Of a stretch of 64,000 bases of DNA, positions 33,665 through 42,172 are shown piece by piece. The notes beneath the pieces were generated by a model, which searched no databases, was not told the origin of the DNA, and saw only the letters and a list, made by a program, of their open reading frames with translations. This DNA comes from Nocardioides alpinus. Lineage in GTDB: Bacteria; Actinomycetota; Actinomycetes; Propionibacteriales; Nocardioidaceae. The position numbers and the translations under genes are program-made. The stretch spans positions 62,001 to 126,000 of the forward strand of contig NZ_FOKC01000001.1 in assembly GCF_900112035.1 (NCBI RefSeq). Reading direction: 5' to 3'. Position 1 is the first letter of the stretch. Every line of letters begins with the position of its first letter.

Positions 33665-34366
33665 ATGAGCGAGTCGTTCCCTCCCCGGTTGCTGCGCACC
33701 CGACTCTACGAGCAGGTGGCCGGCCAGATCTCGTCGTGGATCAGTGACAACGGGCTCGCCGCCGGCGACAAGCTGCCACCCGAGCGTGAGCTGGCCCAAC
33801 GGCTCGGGGTGAGCCGGGCGACGCTCAGCCAGGCCCTCGTGGCGCTCGAGGTGGTGGGTGTCGTGGAGGTACGCCACGGCGACGGGACCGTCGTCACCGC
33901 GCGGCACCAGCAGTCGACCCGCATCGTCGAGGCGATCCGCAGGCACGCCGACCGGCTCCCCGAGGTCATCGAGACCCGCGACGCGCTGGAGACCAAGATC
34001 GCCGCGCTCGCCGCGGCCCGGCGTACGGACGACGACCTCGCCCGCATCGACGACGCGCTGGCGTTCATGGAGGCCGACATCGAGGCCGGCGGTCGTGGGG
34101 TGGAGGGCGACGAGCGGTTCCACGGCGCCGTCACCGCGGCCTCGCACTCGCTGCTGCTGGCGCGGCTGATGGACGAGATCGGCGACCTCGTCAAGGAGAC
34201 CCGGCTGGAGTCGCTGGGCCAGCCCGGTCGGCCGCAGGACTCGCTCGCCGGGCACCGCGCCATCGCCGAGGCGATCCGTGCCGGCGACCCCGACGCGGCC
34301 GCCGCAGCCATGCACGCCCACGTCGAGATGGTCAGCGACGTCGCCCTGCTGCGCGAGGCCCCGTGA
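33665..34366 (+). CDS. GntR-family regulator (FadR/FCD subfamily)
   Basis: The 233-residue protein has the GntR winged helix (~10-75) with LPPERELAQRLGVSRATLSQ and VEVRHGDGTVV. An all-helical FCD effector domain follows (~95-225) with conserved ligand and metal residues in DERFHGAVTAAS and HRAIAEAIRAGD and the His in MHAHVEM. It most likely represses the divergent transporter-CoA-transferase-carboxyltransferase operon and responds to a small organic acid or acyl-CoA. Its stop overlaps the GTG of the TauE gene. Confidence 0.93.
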   Translation: MSESFPPRLLRTRLYEQVAGQISSWISDNGLAAGDKLPPERELAQRLGVSRATLSQALVALEVVGVVEVRHGDGTVVTARHQQSTRIVEAIRRHADRLPEVIETRDALETKIAALAAARRTDDDLARIDDALAFMEADIEAGGRGVEGDERFHGAVTAASHSLLLARLMDEIGDLVKETRLESLGQPGRPQDSLAGHRAIAEAIRAGDPDAAAAAMHAHVEMVSDVALLREAP

Positions 34367-35133
34367 CCCTCGCCGAGGCGCTCCTGGTCGTCGCGACCGG
34401 GCTCGGGGCGGGCGTGCTCTCGTCCACCGTGGGGGTGGCGTCGCTGCTCAGCTTCCCGGTCCTCGTCGCCCTCGGGCTGCCGCCGGTCGTGGCCAACGTC
34501 TCCAACACCCTCGGCCTGATCCCCGGCGGGATCGGCGGGGTGCTCGGCTACCGCGAGGAGGTCCGGGAGGCCGGACCCATCGCGCGGTCGATCGTCATCG
34601 TCTGCGCCCTCGGCGCGGTGGCCGGTGCGGCGCTGCTGCTCGGCCTGCCGCCCGGGGTGTTCGAGGCCGTCGTGCCGTGGCTGATCCTGTTCACCTGCCT
34701 GCTCGTCGGCGCCCAGCCACGGATCGCGCGGTGGTTGCGCGCGCGGCACGACGCGCGACACGGCGAGGCCCGCGCCGAACGGCGGCACATGTCGCCCGCG
34801 ACGACGGCGTTCGCGACCGTCACCGGCGTCTACGGAGGCTACTTCGGCGCCGGTGCGGGCGTGATGATGGTGGCCGTGCTCGGTCTCGGCACCGACCTCG
34901 AGCTGCGGATCGTCAACGGCCTCAAGACGCTGTCGCTGATGGTCGGCAACATCGTCGCCGGCCTGATCTTCGTGGTGGTGGCTGACCCGCGCTGGGACGT
35001 CGTGGTGCTGCTGGCGGCCGGCTCGCTGGTCGGCGGCTACGTCGGCGCCCGCATCGGGCGCAAGCTGCCCGACGCGGTCTTCCGGTGGGCCGTGGTGGCC
35101 GCGGGCATCGTCGCCGCGGTCCTGCTCTTCTGA
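34363..35133 (+). CDS. TauE/SafE-family sulfite/organic anion exporter-like membrane protein
   Basis: The 256-residue protein has about seven or eight membrane segments. Two TauE repeats are seen, with STVGVASLLSFPVLVALGLPPVVANVSNT (residues 21-49; key text LGLPPVVANVSNT) and VTGVYGGYFGAGAGVMM. Family members export sulfite, sulfoacetate or related anions. The GTG overlaps the gntR stop (GTGA), so it is co-transcribed with the regulator and may move the same class of organic anion. It converges on gdh. Confidence 0.88.
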   Translation: MTLAEALLVVATGLGAGVLSSTVGVASLLSFPVLVALGLPPVVANVSNTLGLIPGGIGGVLGYREEVREAGPIARSIVIVCALGAVAGAALLLGLPPGVFEAVVPWLILFTCLLVGAQPRIARWLRARHDARHGEARAERRHMSPATTAFATVTGVYGGYFGAGAGVMMVAVLGLGTDLELRIVNGLKTLSLMVGNIVAGLIFVVVADPRWDVVVLLAAGSLVGGYVGARIGRKLPDAVFRWAVVAAGIVAAVLLF

Positions 35134-35135
35134 CG

Positions 35136-35151
35136 CGTCCCCACCGGGACG
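35136..35151. terminator. short bidirectional hairpin between tauE-like gene and gdh
   Basis: CGTCCC and GGGACG form a six-pair stem with CACC as the loop, in the 18 bases between the two convergent stop codons. No U-tract is visible, so this is only a candidate. Confidence 0.4.
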
Positions 35152-38100
35152 TCAGGACAGCAGGCCGCGCACCACCCGCAGCCCCACGGACAGGCGCGCC
35201 AGCTCGGCGGTCTCCTCGCGGCAGATCTCCTCCAGCGTGGCGGCCGAGCGTCCGATCAGCTCCTCGTCCGCGTTCTCCCACTCGGCCACGCGCGCCGGGG
35301 CGCTGTCGTCGGCAGCGGTGGACCCGAGGACCTGGGCGGTCAGCTGCTGGTGCACGCCGTAGAGGTCGTCGCGCACCGCGGCCCGCGCCATCGTCTGCCA
35401 GCGGTCGTCGCGCGGCAGCGCGAAGATCCGCTCGACCAGTGCCGGGAGGCCGAGCCGCTCACCGAGGGCGAAGTGGACGCGCGCCACCTCCACCGGGTCG
35501 AGGTCGAGGCGGTCGGCCGTCTCCACGATCCCGAGCAGGGCGTACGCCGGTGCCAGCCCCGCGACCCGCGAGGCGAGGTCGTCGGGGACCCCCTGGTCGC
35601 TGAGCCGCTTCTCACGGGCCCGGTAGTCGTCGAGCTCGCGGCCGCTCATGATGCTCGGCAGCTCGGCCATCACGGCCTGCACCCGCCCGCGGAAGAAGTC
35701 GACGGTGGCCTGCGAGTCGAGCGGAGGGCGACGGTTGGTCACCAGCCAGCGCGACGCGCGCTCCACGAGCGTACGCATCTCGATCCGCATCCGGGTCTGC
35801 CGCTCGGCCGGCACCTGGTTGTCCAGCGCGGCCATCTCCTGCCGCAGCGGCAACGAGCCGAAGATCTCGCGGGCCACGAAGTTGGCGCGCGTGAGGTCCG
35901 CCGGACTCGCACCGGTCTCCCCCGCCAGCCTCGGCCAGAAGGTCATCCCGGCGCCGTTGACGAGGTCGTTGACGACCTGCGTCACGATGATCTCGCGGCG
36001 CAGCGGGTGGTCCTCGATCGCCGCCTCCAGGTCCGGCTTCATGCGGCTGGGGAAGTAGGCCAGCAGGTCCTCGCGGAGGTAGGGGTCGTCGGGCAGGTCG
36101 GAGTCGATCAGCTCGTCGGCGAGCACGATCTTGGTCCACGCGAGCAGGACCGAGAGCTCCGGCCCGGACAGCGCCTGCTTGCGGTCGAGACGACGTCGCA
36201 CCTGCCGCGTCGTCGGCAGTCCCTCGAGGTCGCGGTTGAGCACGCCGCGCTTCTCCAGCGCGCGCATCCACTCCTCGTGCACGTGCAGCAGCGACGGCGC
36301 GTGCGCCTCGGCGTTGGCGAGCGCGAGGTTCTGCTCGTAGTTGTCACGCAGCACCAGCTGGCCGACCTCGTCGGTCATCGCCGCGAGCAGGGTGTTGCGA
36401 CCGGCCTCGTCCATCGCACCGGTGCGGACGACCCGGTCGAGCAGGATCTTGATGTTCACCTCGTGGTCGGAGGTGTCGACGCCCGCGGAGTTGTCGATGA
36501 AGTCGGTGTTCATCCGGCCACCCCTGCCGCCGGCGCCGTAGCGGGCGTACTCCACGCGGCCCAGCTGGGTGAATCCGAGGTTGCCGCCCTCGCCGATGCA
36601 CGTGGCTCGCAGGTCCTCGCCGTTGACGCGGATCGCGTCGTTGGCCTTGTCGCCGGCGTCGGCGTTGGTCTCCTCCGACGCCTTGACGTAGGTGCCGATG
36701 CCGCCGTTCCAGAGCAGGTCGACGGGCGCGACCAGGATCGCCTTCATCAGCTCCGCCGGGGTCAGCGCCGTGACGTCGGACGCGAGCCCCAGCACGGCGC
36801 GGGCCTGCGCGGAGACCGGGATCGACTTGGCCGAGCGGGGCCACACACCGCCGCCCTCGGAGATCAGCGAGGAGTCGTAGTCCTTCCAGCTCGACCGGGG
36901 CAGGTCGAAGAGCCGCTGGCGCTCGACGTAGGACGACGCAGCGTCCGGGTCGGGGTCGATGAAGATGTCGCGGTGGTCGAAGGCGGCCACGAGCCGGGTG
37001 TGCTCGGAGCAGAGCAGCCCGTTGCCGAAGACGTCGCCGGACATGTCGCCGATGCCCACGGCGGTGAAGTCCTCGGCCTGGCAGTCGATCCCCATCTCGC
37101 GGAAGTGCCGCTGCACCGAGACCCACGCGCCCTTGGCGGTGATGCCCATCGCCTTGTGGTCGTAGCCCACCGAGCCGCCCGACGCGAACGCGTCGCCGAG
37201 CCAGAAGCCGTAGTCCTTGGCGACACCGTTGGCGATGTCGGAGAAGGTCGCGGTGCCCTTGTCGGCTGCCACCACGAGGTAGGAGTCGTCACCGTCGTGG
37301 CGTACGACCTCGCGCGGCGGCACCGGCTCGCCGTCGACGAGGTTGTCGGTGATGTCGAGGAGGCCGGAGATGAAGGTCTTGTAGCAGGCCACGCCCTCGG
37401 CCAGCCACGCGTCGCGGTCGGAGGGGTCGGGGAGCTGCTTGCAGAAGAAGGCGCCCTTCGCGCCCACCGGAACGATCACGGTGTTCTTGACCATCTGCGC
37501 CTTGACCAGGCCGAGCACCTCGGTGCGGAAGTCGTCGCGCCGGTCGGACCAGCGCAGGCCGCCGCGGGCGACCGCACCGAAGCGCAGGTGCGAGCCCTCC
37601 ACGCGCGGGCTGTAGACGAAGATCTCGAAGCGCGGGCGCGGCTCGGGCAGGTCGGGGATCGCCGAGGGCTCGAGCTTGAAGCTCATGTACGGGTGGACGT
37701 CGCCCGCAGCCGTGCGCTGGAAGAAGTTGGTCCGCAGGGTCGCGCGGACGAGCGTGCGGTAGGAGCGGAGGATGCGGTCGTGGTCGAGGCTGACCACGTC
37801 GTCCAGAGCCTTCGCCAGGCGCTCCTCGACGGCCTCGACCTTGGCCACGCGGGCCTCGGCGTCGTGCTCGAGGGCGCGCTCGCCGCGGCCCGGGTCGAAG
37901 CGCGACTCGAAGAGCTCGACGAGCAGGCGCGTGATGTCGACGTTGCTGCGCAGCGCCTCCTCGATGTAGTCGAGGGCGAAGGGCGAGTTGCCCTGCTTGA
38001 GGTACTTCGCGTACGCCCGCAGGACCGTGGCCTGGCGCCAGGTCAGCCCGGCGGCGAGCACCAGCTGGTTGAAGCCGTCGATCTCGTTGAAGCCGTCCCA

Positions 38101-40023
38101 GACCGCACGCAGCGCCTCGGCGAAGAGGGTCCGCTCGTGGGGCGACAGGGTGCGCCCGTGGCGCAGGCCGAACTCGTAGATGTAGGACGGCCGGGCCAGT
38201 CCCTCGAGCGAGTAGGGGCGCTCGTCGACGACCTCCACCCCCATCGAGGTGAGCATCGGGAGCATCGTGCTGAGCGACAGGGGCTCGCCGACGCGGAACA
38301 CCTTGAGCCGCGACTCGCCGCGGCGGTAGGTGCCGGCCTCGCCGTCCTGGTCGAAGAGCGCGAGGTCGATGCCCTGCGCACCCTCGATGTCCTCGATCCG
38401 GCCGACGTCGGCGGACCCGCGCTGCGGGCTGTAGTCCTCCTTGTAGGCCTCGGGGAAGGCGACCGACCAGGCCCGCGCGAGCTGGGAGCCGCGCTCCTCG
38501 CCGTACTCGCTGACCACCGACGCCATGAAGTCGTCACGCCACGAGCGCGACGCCTCGGTGAGACGGCGTTCGAGGTCGGCGACGTCTACGTCGGGGATGT
38601 GACCGCCCTTGGGCGGGTGGACCACGAAGTGCACGCGCGCGGTCGTCGACTCGTTGACGCGAGCCGTGAACTCGACGTGCTCGCCGCCGAGGTCGTCGCG
38701 CAGGATGTCGGAGAACCGCTCGCGCACGGCGGTGCTGTAGCGGTCGCGGGGCAGGTAGACCAGGACCGACACGTAGCGGCCGTAGGTGTCGCGGCGCACG
38801 AAGGCGCGCAGCTGGCGGCGCTCGCGCGCGAACATGACGTCCTGGGCGACCGGCGCCAGCTCGGCGGGCGAGGTGTGGAAGAGCTCGTCGCGGGGGTAGT
38901 TCTCGAGGGTGTCCATCAACGCCTTGCCGGCGTGGCTGCGCGGGTCGAAACCGGCCCGGCGCATCACCTCGGTGACCTTCTCGCGCAGCACCGGGATCCG
39001 GGTGACGGACTCGGTGTAGGCGGCGCTGGAGAAGAGGCCCAGGAAGCGGCGCTCGCCGACGACCTCCCCGTCCGCACCGAACGTCTTCACGCCGACGTAG
39101 TCGAGGTAGGCCGGACGGTGGACCGTCGCGCGGGAGTTGGCCTTGGCCAGCACGAGCAGCGTCTTCTCCCGCGCCTTCGCCTTCGCGATCGGCGGCAGCT
39201 TGGCGAACGCGCTGGACAGGTCCTGGTCGTGGCGCAGGATGCCGAGGCCTGACCCGGGGACGGCGCGCAGGCCGCACTCGTCGGGGGCGTCCTCGTCGGC
39301 CTCGAGCTGGTACTCGCGGTAGCCGAGGAAGGTGAAGTGGTCGTCGGCCAGCCAGGTGAGGAAGTCGCGGCCCTCGTCCAGCTCGTCGGCGGGCAGCGGC
39401 GGCGGGTCGTCGGTGAGCCCGGCGACGACGGCGAGCACCTGGGCGTGCATCTTGGCCCAGTCCTCCACCGACTCGCGTACGTCGCGCAGCACCCGCTGGA
39501 CGCCCTCGGTGATCTCGGCGGCCTCGGCGTCGTCGGTGCGGTCGATCTCGACGTGCATCCAGGACTCGGCCCCGGCCTCGGACCCGCGCGAGGTGTCGGC
39601 GTGGAGGTCCTCGGCGATCGACGTCACGTGCTGCAGCGCTCCGGTGATGTCGCGGTCGACCGAGAACTGCGGGTGGACGACGGAGTGCACGTTGTGGCCG
39701 AGCCGATTGAGCTCCATCGTCACCGAGTCGACCAGGAACGGCATGTCGTCAGTGACCACCTCGACCACCGAGCGACCGGAAGCGGACCAGCCGGACTCCG
39801 CGCTGGTGGGCGTCACGACGCGCACGGTCGCCGTACCCTGCGGGCGCGACACGGCAAGCTCACGGTGGGAGGCCAGGGCGCCGAACAGATCCTCCGGCGA
39901 GCGCTCGGCGACCTCCTCCGGCGCGACGTGGCGGTAGTAGTCGCGGAGCAGGTCGCCCCACTCGGGGCGCACCTGCGCTGCCGCGTCGAGCTGATGGTCC
40001 TTGGTCTCCTCAGGCGTCGCCAC
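35152..40023 (-). CDS. gdh: NAD-specific glutamate dehydrogenase (large 180-kDa class)
   Basis: The 1623-residue protein is the giant NAD-GDH first seen in Streptomyces clavuligerus and Pseudomonas. It has a long N-terminal ACT-like regulatory part, then a central catalytic region from about residue 720. That region includes FKLEPSAIPDLPEPRPRFEI (at ~800), GGLRWSDRRDDFRTEVLGLV (residues ~835-855; catalytic and substrate motif GGLRWSDR), VKNTVIVPVGAKGAF and GIGDMSGDVFGNG for nucleotide binding. It deaminates glutamate to 2-oxoglutarate and feeds carbon from proline and glutamate into the TCA cycle; pruA is 2.2 kb away. The GTG start has TATGGT six bases upstream (leaderless promoter). Confidence 0.97.
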   Translation of the reverse strand: MATPEETKDHQLDAAAQVRPEWGDLLRDYYRHVAPEEVAERSPEDLFGALASHRELAVSRPQGTATVRVVTPTSAESGWSASGRSVVEVVTDDMPFLVDSVTMELNRLGHNVHSVVHPQFSVDRDITGALQHVTSIAEDLHADTSRGSEAGAESWMHVEIDRTDDAEAAEITEGVQRVLRDVRESVEDWAKMHAQVLAVVAGLTDDPPPLPADELDEGRDFLTWLADDHFTFLGYREYQLEADEDAPDECGLRAVPGSGLGILRHDQDLSSAFAKLPPIAKAKAREKTLLVLAKANSRATVHRPAYLDYVGVKTFGADGEVVGERRFLGLFSSAAYTESVTRIPVLREKVTEVMRRAGFDPRSHAGKALMDTLENYPRDELFHTSPAELAPVAQDVMFARERRQLRAFVRRDTYGRYVSVLVYLPRDRYSTAVRERFSDILRDDLGGEHVEFTARVNESTTARVHFVVHPPKGGHIPDVDVADLERRLTEASRSWRDDFMASVVSEYGEERGSQLARAWSVAFPEAYKEDYSPQRGSADVGRIEDIEGAQGIDLALFDQDGEAGTYRRGESRLKVFRVGEPLSLSTMLPMLTSMGVEVVDERPYSLEGLARPSYIYEFGLRHGRTLSPHERTLFAEALRAVWDGFNEIDGFNQLVLAAGLTWRQATVLRAYAKYLKQGNSPFALDYIEEALRSNVDITRLLVELFESRFDPGRGERALEHDAEARVAKVEAVEERLAKALDDVVSLDHDRILRSYRTLVRATLRTNFFQRTAAGDVHPYMSFKLEPSAIPDLPEPRPRFEIFVYSPRVEGSHLRFGAVARGGLRWSDRRDDFRTEVLGLVKAQMVKNTVIVPVGAKGAFFCKQLPDPSDRDAWLAEGVACYKTFISGLLDITDNLVDGEPVPPREVVRHDGDDSYLVVAADKGTATFSDIANGVAKDYGFWLGDAFASGGSVGYDHKAMGITAKGAWVSVQRHFREMGIDCQAEDFTAVGIGDMSGDVFGNGLLCSEHTRLVAAFDHRDIFIDPDPDAASSYVERQRLFDLPRSSWKDYDSSLISEGGGVWPRSAKSIPVSAQARAVLGLASDVTALTPAELMKAILVAPVDLLWNGGIGTYVKASEETNADAGDKANDAIRVNGEDLRATCIGEGGNLGFTQLGRVEYARYGAGGRGGRMNTDFIDNSAGVDTSDHEVNIKILLDRVVRTGAMDEAGRNTLLAAMTDEVGQLVLRDNYEQNLALANAEAHAPSLLHVHEEWMRALEKRGVLNRDLEGLPTTRQVRRRLDRKQALSGPELSVLLAWTKIVLADELIDSDLPDDPYLREDLLAYFPSRMKPDLEAAIEDHPLRREIIVTQVVNDLVNGAGMTFWPRLAGETGASPADLTRANFVAREIFGSLPLRQEMAALDNQVPAERQTRMRIEMRTLVERASRWLVTNRRPPLDSQATVDFFRGRVQAVMAELPSIMSGRELDDYRAREKRLSDQGVPDDLASRVAGLAPAYALLGIVETADRLDLDPVEVARVHFALGERLGLPALVERIFALPRDDRWQTMARAAVRDDLYGVHQQLTAQVLGSTAADDSAPARVAEWENADEELIGRSAATLEEICREETAELARLSVGLRVVRGLLS

Positions 40024-40029
40024 GCTCCG

Positions 40030-40059
40030 ACCATAGGACCCACCATGTGACCGTCACAA
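40030..40059 (-). promoter_or_regulatory. gdh promoter with overlapping palindromic operator
   Basis: On the minus strand TTGTGA (40059-40054), an 18-base spacer and TATGGT (40035-40030) form a sigma-70-like promoter that ends six bases before the gdh GTG. The palindrome TGTGACGGTCACA (40058-40046, perfect 6+1+6) overlaps the -35 box. Its spacing is three bases shorter than a CRP/GlxR site, so the regulator is unknown. Confidence 0.65.
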
Positions 40060-40098
40060 CACAGGGTGGTGGAGCCCCGGTAGGCCATGATGGGCGTC

Positions 40099-40566
40099 AT
40101 GAAGAAGCTCACCAAGACGCTGACGTACGACGCCCCGGCCGAGGCCGTGACCGCGATGCTCGACGACCCGGCATTCCGCCAGGCGGTGCTCGAGCGCCAG
40201 CGCGTGCTGCGCGGCTCCGTCGACATCGACGGCGACGTCGCGAGGATCGAGCAGGTCCGCTCGGGCGCGGACATCCCGTCCTTCGCGCGCTCGTTCGTCG
40301 GCGACGAGATCGTCATCGTGCAGACCGAGACCTGGACCTCCCCGACCGCCGCCCAGATCGAGCTCGCCATCCCGGGCAAGCCCGGCGAGGCGGTCGGCAC
40401 GCTCGTCCTCGTCGAGTCCGGCGGCACCACGACCGAGACCGTCGAGCTCGCCGTCACCGTCCGGATCCCGCTGGTCGGCGGCAAGGTCGAGGGCATGATC
40501 GCCGACATGGTCAAGCACGCGCTGGACAAGGAGCACGAGGTCGGCGTGGAGTGGCTCGCGCGCTAG
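40099..40566 (+). CDS. DUF2505 family protein
   Basis: The 155-residue protein begins MKKLTKTLTYDAPAEAVTAM and matches the DUF2505 pattern of a START/SRPBCC-like helix-grip fold, with DIPSFARSFVGDEIVIVQTE and PLVGGKVEGMIADMVK in the last helix. The ligand and role are unknown; the fold suggests binding of a hydrophobic molecule. ATG codons at 40087, 40090 and 40099 are in frame. CATGAT lies seven bases before 40099, which suggests a leaderless start there. It is divergent from gdh and its stop overlaps the convergent DUF4386 gene by four bases. Confidence 0.85.
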   Translation: MKKLTKTLTYDAPAEAVTAMLDDPAFRQAVLERQRVLRGSVDIDGDVARIEQVRSGADIPSFARSFVGDEIVIVQTETWTSPTAAQIELAIPGKPGEAVGTLVLVESGGTTTETVELAVTVRIPLVGGKVEGMIADMVKHALDKEHEVGVEWLAR

Positions 40567-41273
40567 CTGCGAGTCCCTGTGCCGCGCACGAGCAGGTAGC
40601 CCACCATCCACAGCTCCCCCACGGTGGCGGGCGCCACCAGCAGGTCCGGCACGAGCGCCAGGTCCGGCCACAGGTAGGCCACGAAGCCGCTGAGCACGTA
40701 GCCGGCGCCGCCGACGACGAGGACGCGCCCCAGGAGACGCGGCATCGTGCCCGAGCGCAGGACGCAGATGCCCATGGGCACCAGCCAGAGGCCGAAGAAC
40801 AGGTTGCCCACGCCCCAGAAGTTCTCACTGAGCTCGTACATCAGCTGGGGCGTGCCGGGGTCGCCGCCGGCTCCGCCGAGGGCAGCCTCGAGCGCGGTGG
40901 CCAGGCACGCGGCGCTGGCAAGGACGGCCACCGAGTTGAGCACGCCGAAGACGGCGATGGCGGCGGCGGCGAAGTCGTCCACCGCGTGGAACAGGCGGAA
41001 GAACCACAGCGCGGCGAGGGCCTGGAAGACGACCAGTGCCATCTCCAGTGCCAGGCCCACGCGCGCCAGCGTCTCGTGCTCGCGCAGGTGGGCCAGGGTC
41101 ACTGCCGCGTCCGCGTCCGCGAGCATCGGTCGCACAACGAGGAAGCCGATCCCCCCGGCGACGGCGAGAGCCAGGTAGAGGGCGCCGGTGACACCGGCGG
41201 TGCGACGCGTGGCCCACGGCGCATCGGGTCGCGCGGTCGTGGTCGAGGCGGTGGCAGTCCGGGTGGCGCTCAT
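40563..41273 (-). CDS. DUF4386 family membrane protein
   Basis: The 236-residue protein has six membrane segments (TGALYLALAVAGGIGFL; LEMALVVFQALAALWFF; VFGVLNSVAVLASAACL; GNLFFGLWLVPMGICVL; and two near the C-terminus) and follows the DUF4386 layout. Function is unknown. Its start codon is eight bases from a pair of palindromes that are typical TetR operators, and the divergent gene encodes a TetR protein. It is therefore very likely the repressed target gene. Confidence 0.87.
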   Translation of the reverse strand: MSATRTATASTTTARPDAPWATRRTAGVTGALYLALAVAGGIGFLVVRPMLADADAAVTLAHLREHETLARVGLALEMALVVFQALAALWFFRLFHAVDDFAAAAIAVFGVLNSVAVLASAACLATALEAALGGAGGDPGTPQLMYELSENFWGVGNLFFGLWLVPMGICVLRSGTMPRLLGRVLVVGGAGYVLSGFVAYLWPDLALVPDLLVAPATVGELWMVGYLLVRGTGTRS

Positions 41274-41280
41274 GGCATTT

Positions 41281-41314
41281 CCTTACGTCGTAAGGGTATT
41301 CTTACGATGTAAGG
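41281..41314. promoter_or_regulatory. double TetR operator
   Basis: Two 15-base palindromes lie 19 bases apart centre to centre: CCTTACGTCGTAAGG (41281-41295, perfect 7+1+7) and TCTTACGATGTAAGG (41300-41314). Both fit the site CTTAC-N5-GTAAG. They lie between the DUF4386 start and the tetR start, so they should serve both genes. Confidence 0.85.
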
Positions 41315-41379
41315 TAACCACACCCGGTAGCGTCGCGCAACGGACGGACCAGACCAGCGCTCACAGGCAGGAGTCACTC

Positions 41380-42069
41380 GTGGCAGGACGGGGTCGACCG
41401 CGGACGCTGAGTCGCGACGGCGTGCTGTCAGCCGCCGTGCTCCGCGCCGACCGGACCGGCCTCGACGGCCTCACCATGCGGGCGCTCGCCGACGACCTGG
41501 GTGTCGAGGCGATGTCGCTCTACCACCACCTCCCCGGCAAGGCCGGGCTGCTCGACGGCTTGGTGGAGCACCTGATGACGGAGGTCGACACCGCCACGGC
41601 GGGCATCGGCACCGGCGAGGACTGGCGCGACGGCGTACGCGATCGTTGTCTGGCCGCGCGGGACGTCATGGAGCGCCACCGGTGGGGCCCCGGGCTCCTG
41701 ATGTCGCGGACCGCGATCCCACCCAGCGTCTTCGCCCACTTCGAGGCGGTCCTCGCCGCGATGGTCGGCGCGGGCTTCACCCATCACCTGGGTCATCGCG
41801 CGCTCCACTCGCTGGGGAGCATGGTCCTCGGCTTCACCCAGGAGCTGTTCGCCCCGGCGAGCGACAGCGACGGCGCCCAGTCCGAGGAGGAGCTGGCCGC
41901 CATGGCCGAGCTCCTCCCGCACGTCACCGCGATGGTGGCCGCGGAGCTCCACGCAGCGGACGGCGACGTGCTGGGCTGGTGTGACAGCCGAGCCGAGTTC
42001 GAGTTCACCCTCGACCTCCTGCTCGACGGTCTCGAGGCCCACCGGCTCAGGGGTCGGAGCGCATCCTGA
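41380..42069 (+). CDS. TetR-family transcriptional repressor
   Basis: The 229-residue protein has an N-terminal TetR helix-turn-helix (DGLTMRALADDLGVEAMSLYHHLPGKAGLLDGL is residues ~28-60; key text LGVEAMSLYHHLPGK). A C-terminal all-helical domain resembles the TetR_C_1 tetracycline-repressor group (HHLGHRALHSLGSMVLGFTQE, residues ~129-149). It should bind the two palindromes at 41281-41314 and repress itself and the DUF4386 gene until a small ligand releases it. The GTG at 41380 follows CAGGAG; a much longer in-frame extension upstream runs across the operator and is rejected. Confidence 0.93.
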   Translation: MAGRGRPRTLSRDGVLSAAVLRADRTGLDGLTMRALADDLGVEAMSLYHHLPGKAGLLDGLVEHLMTEVDTATAGIGTGEDWRDGVRDRCLAARDVMERHRWGPGLLMSRTAIPPSVFAHFEAVLAAMVGAGFTHHLGHRALHSLGSMVLGFTQELFAPASDSDGAQSEEELAAMAELLPHVTAMVAAELHAADGDVLGWCDSRAEFEFTLDLLLDGLEAHRLRGRSAS

Positions 42070-42169
42070 GCCACACCACGATCCCGAGCACCACGAACGG
42101 ACCGAACGCGAGCAGGAGCACCAGAGCCTGCTCGTAGGGGTGCAGCGCACCCATGTGCCAGAGGACCAT
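42047..42169 (-). CDS. small membrane peptide (40 residues) coupled to pruA
   Basis: The frame reads MVLWHMGALHPYEQALVLLL followed by AFGPFVVLGIVVWLRMRSDP. That is one transmembrane helix with a GALHPYEQ N-terminal cap and a basic cytoplasmic end. The ATG follows the pruA stop by three bases, so it is probably translated by re-initiation. The frame's last 23 bases overlap the 3' end of convergent tetR. The HPYEQ-membrane-helix pattern looks conserved to me among actinobacterial small proteins, but its function is unknown. Confidence 0.7.
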   Translation of the reverse strand: MVLWHMGALHPYEQALVLLLAFGPFVVLGIVVWLRMRSDP

Positions 42170-42172
42170 CGG

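Noticed and set aside
35350..39252. A 1300-codon open frame opposite gdh
   Set aside because: It lies wholly inside the NAD-glutamate dehydrogenase gene, shows no domain and has no ribosome-binding site.
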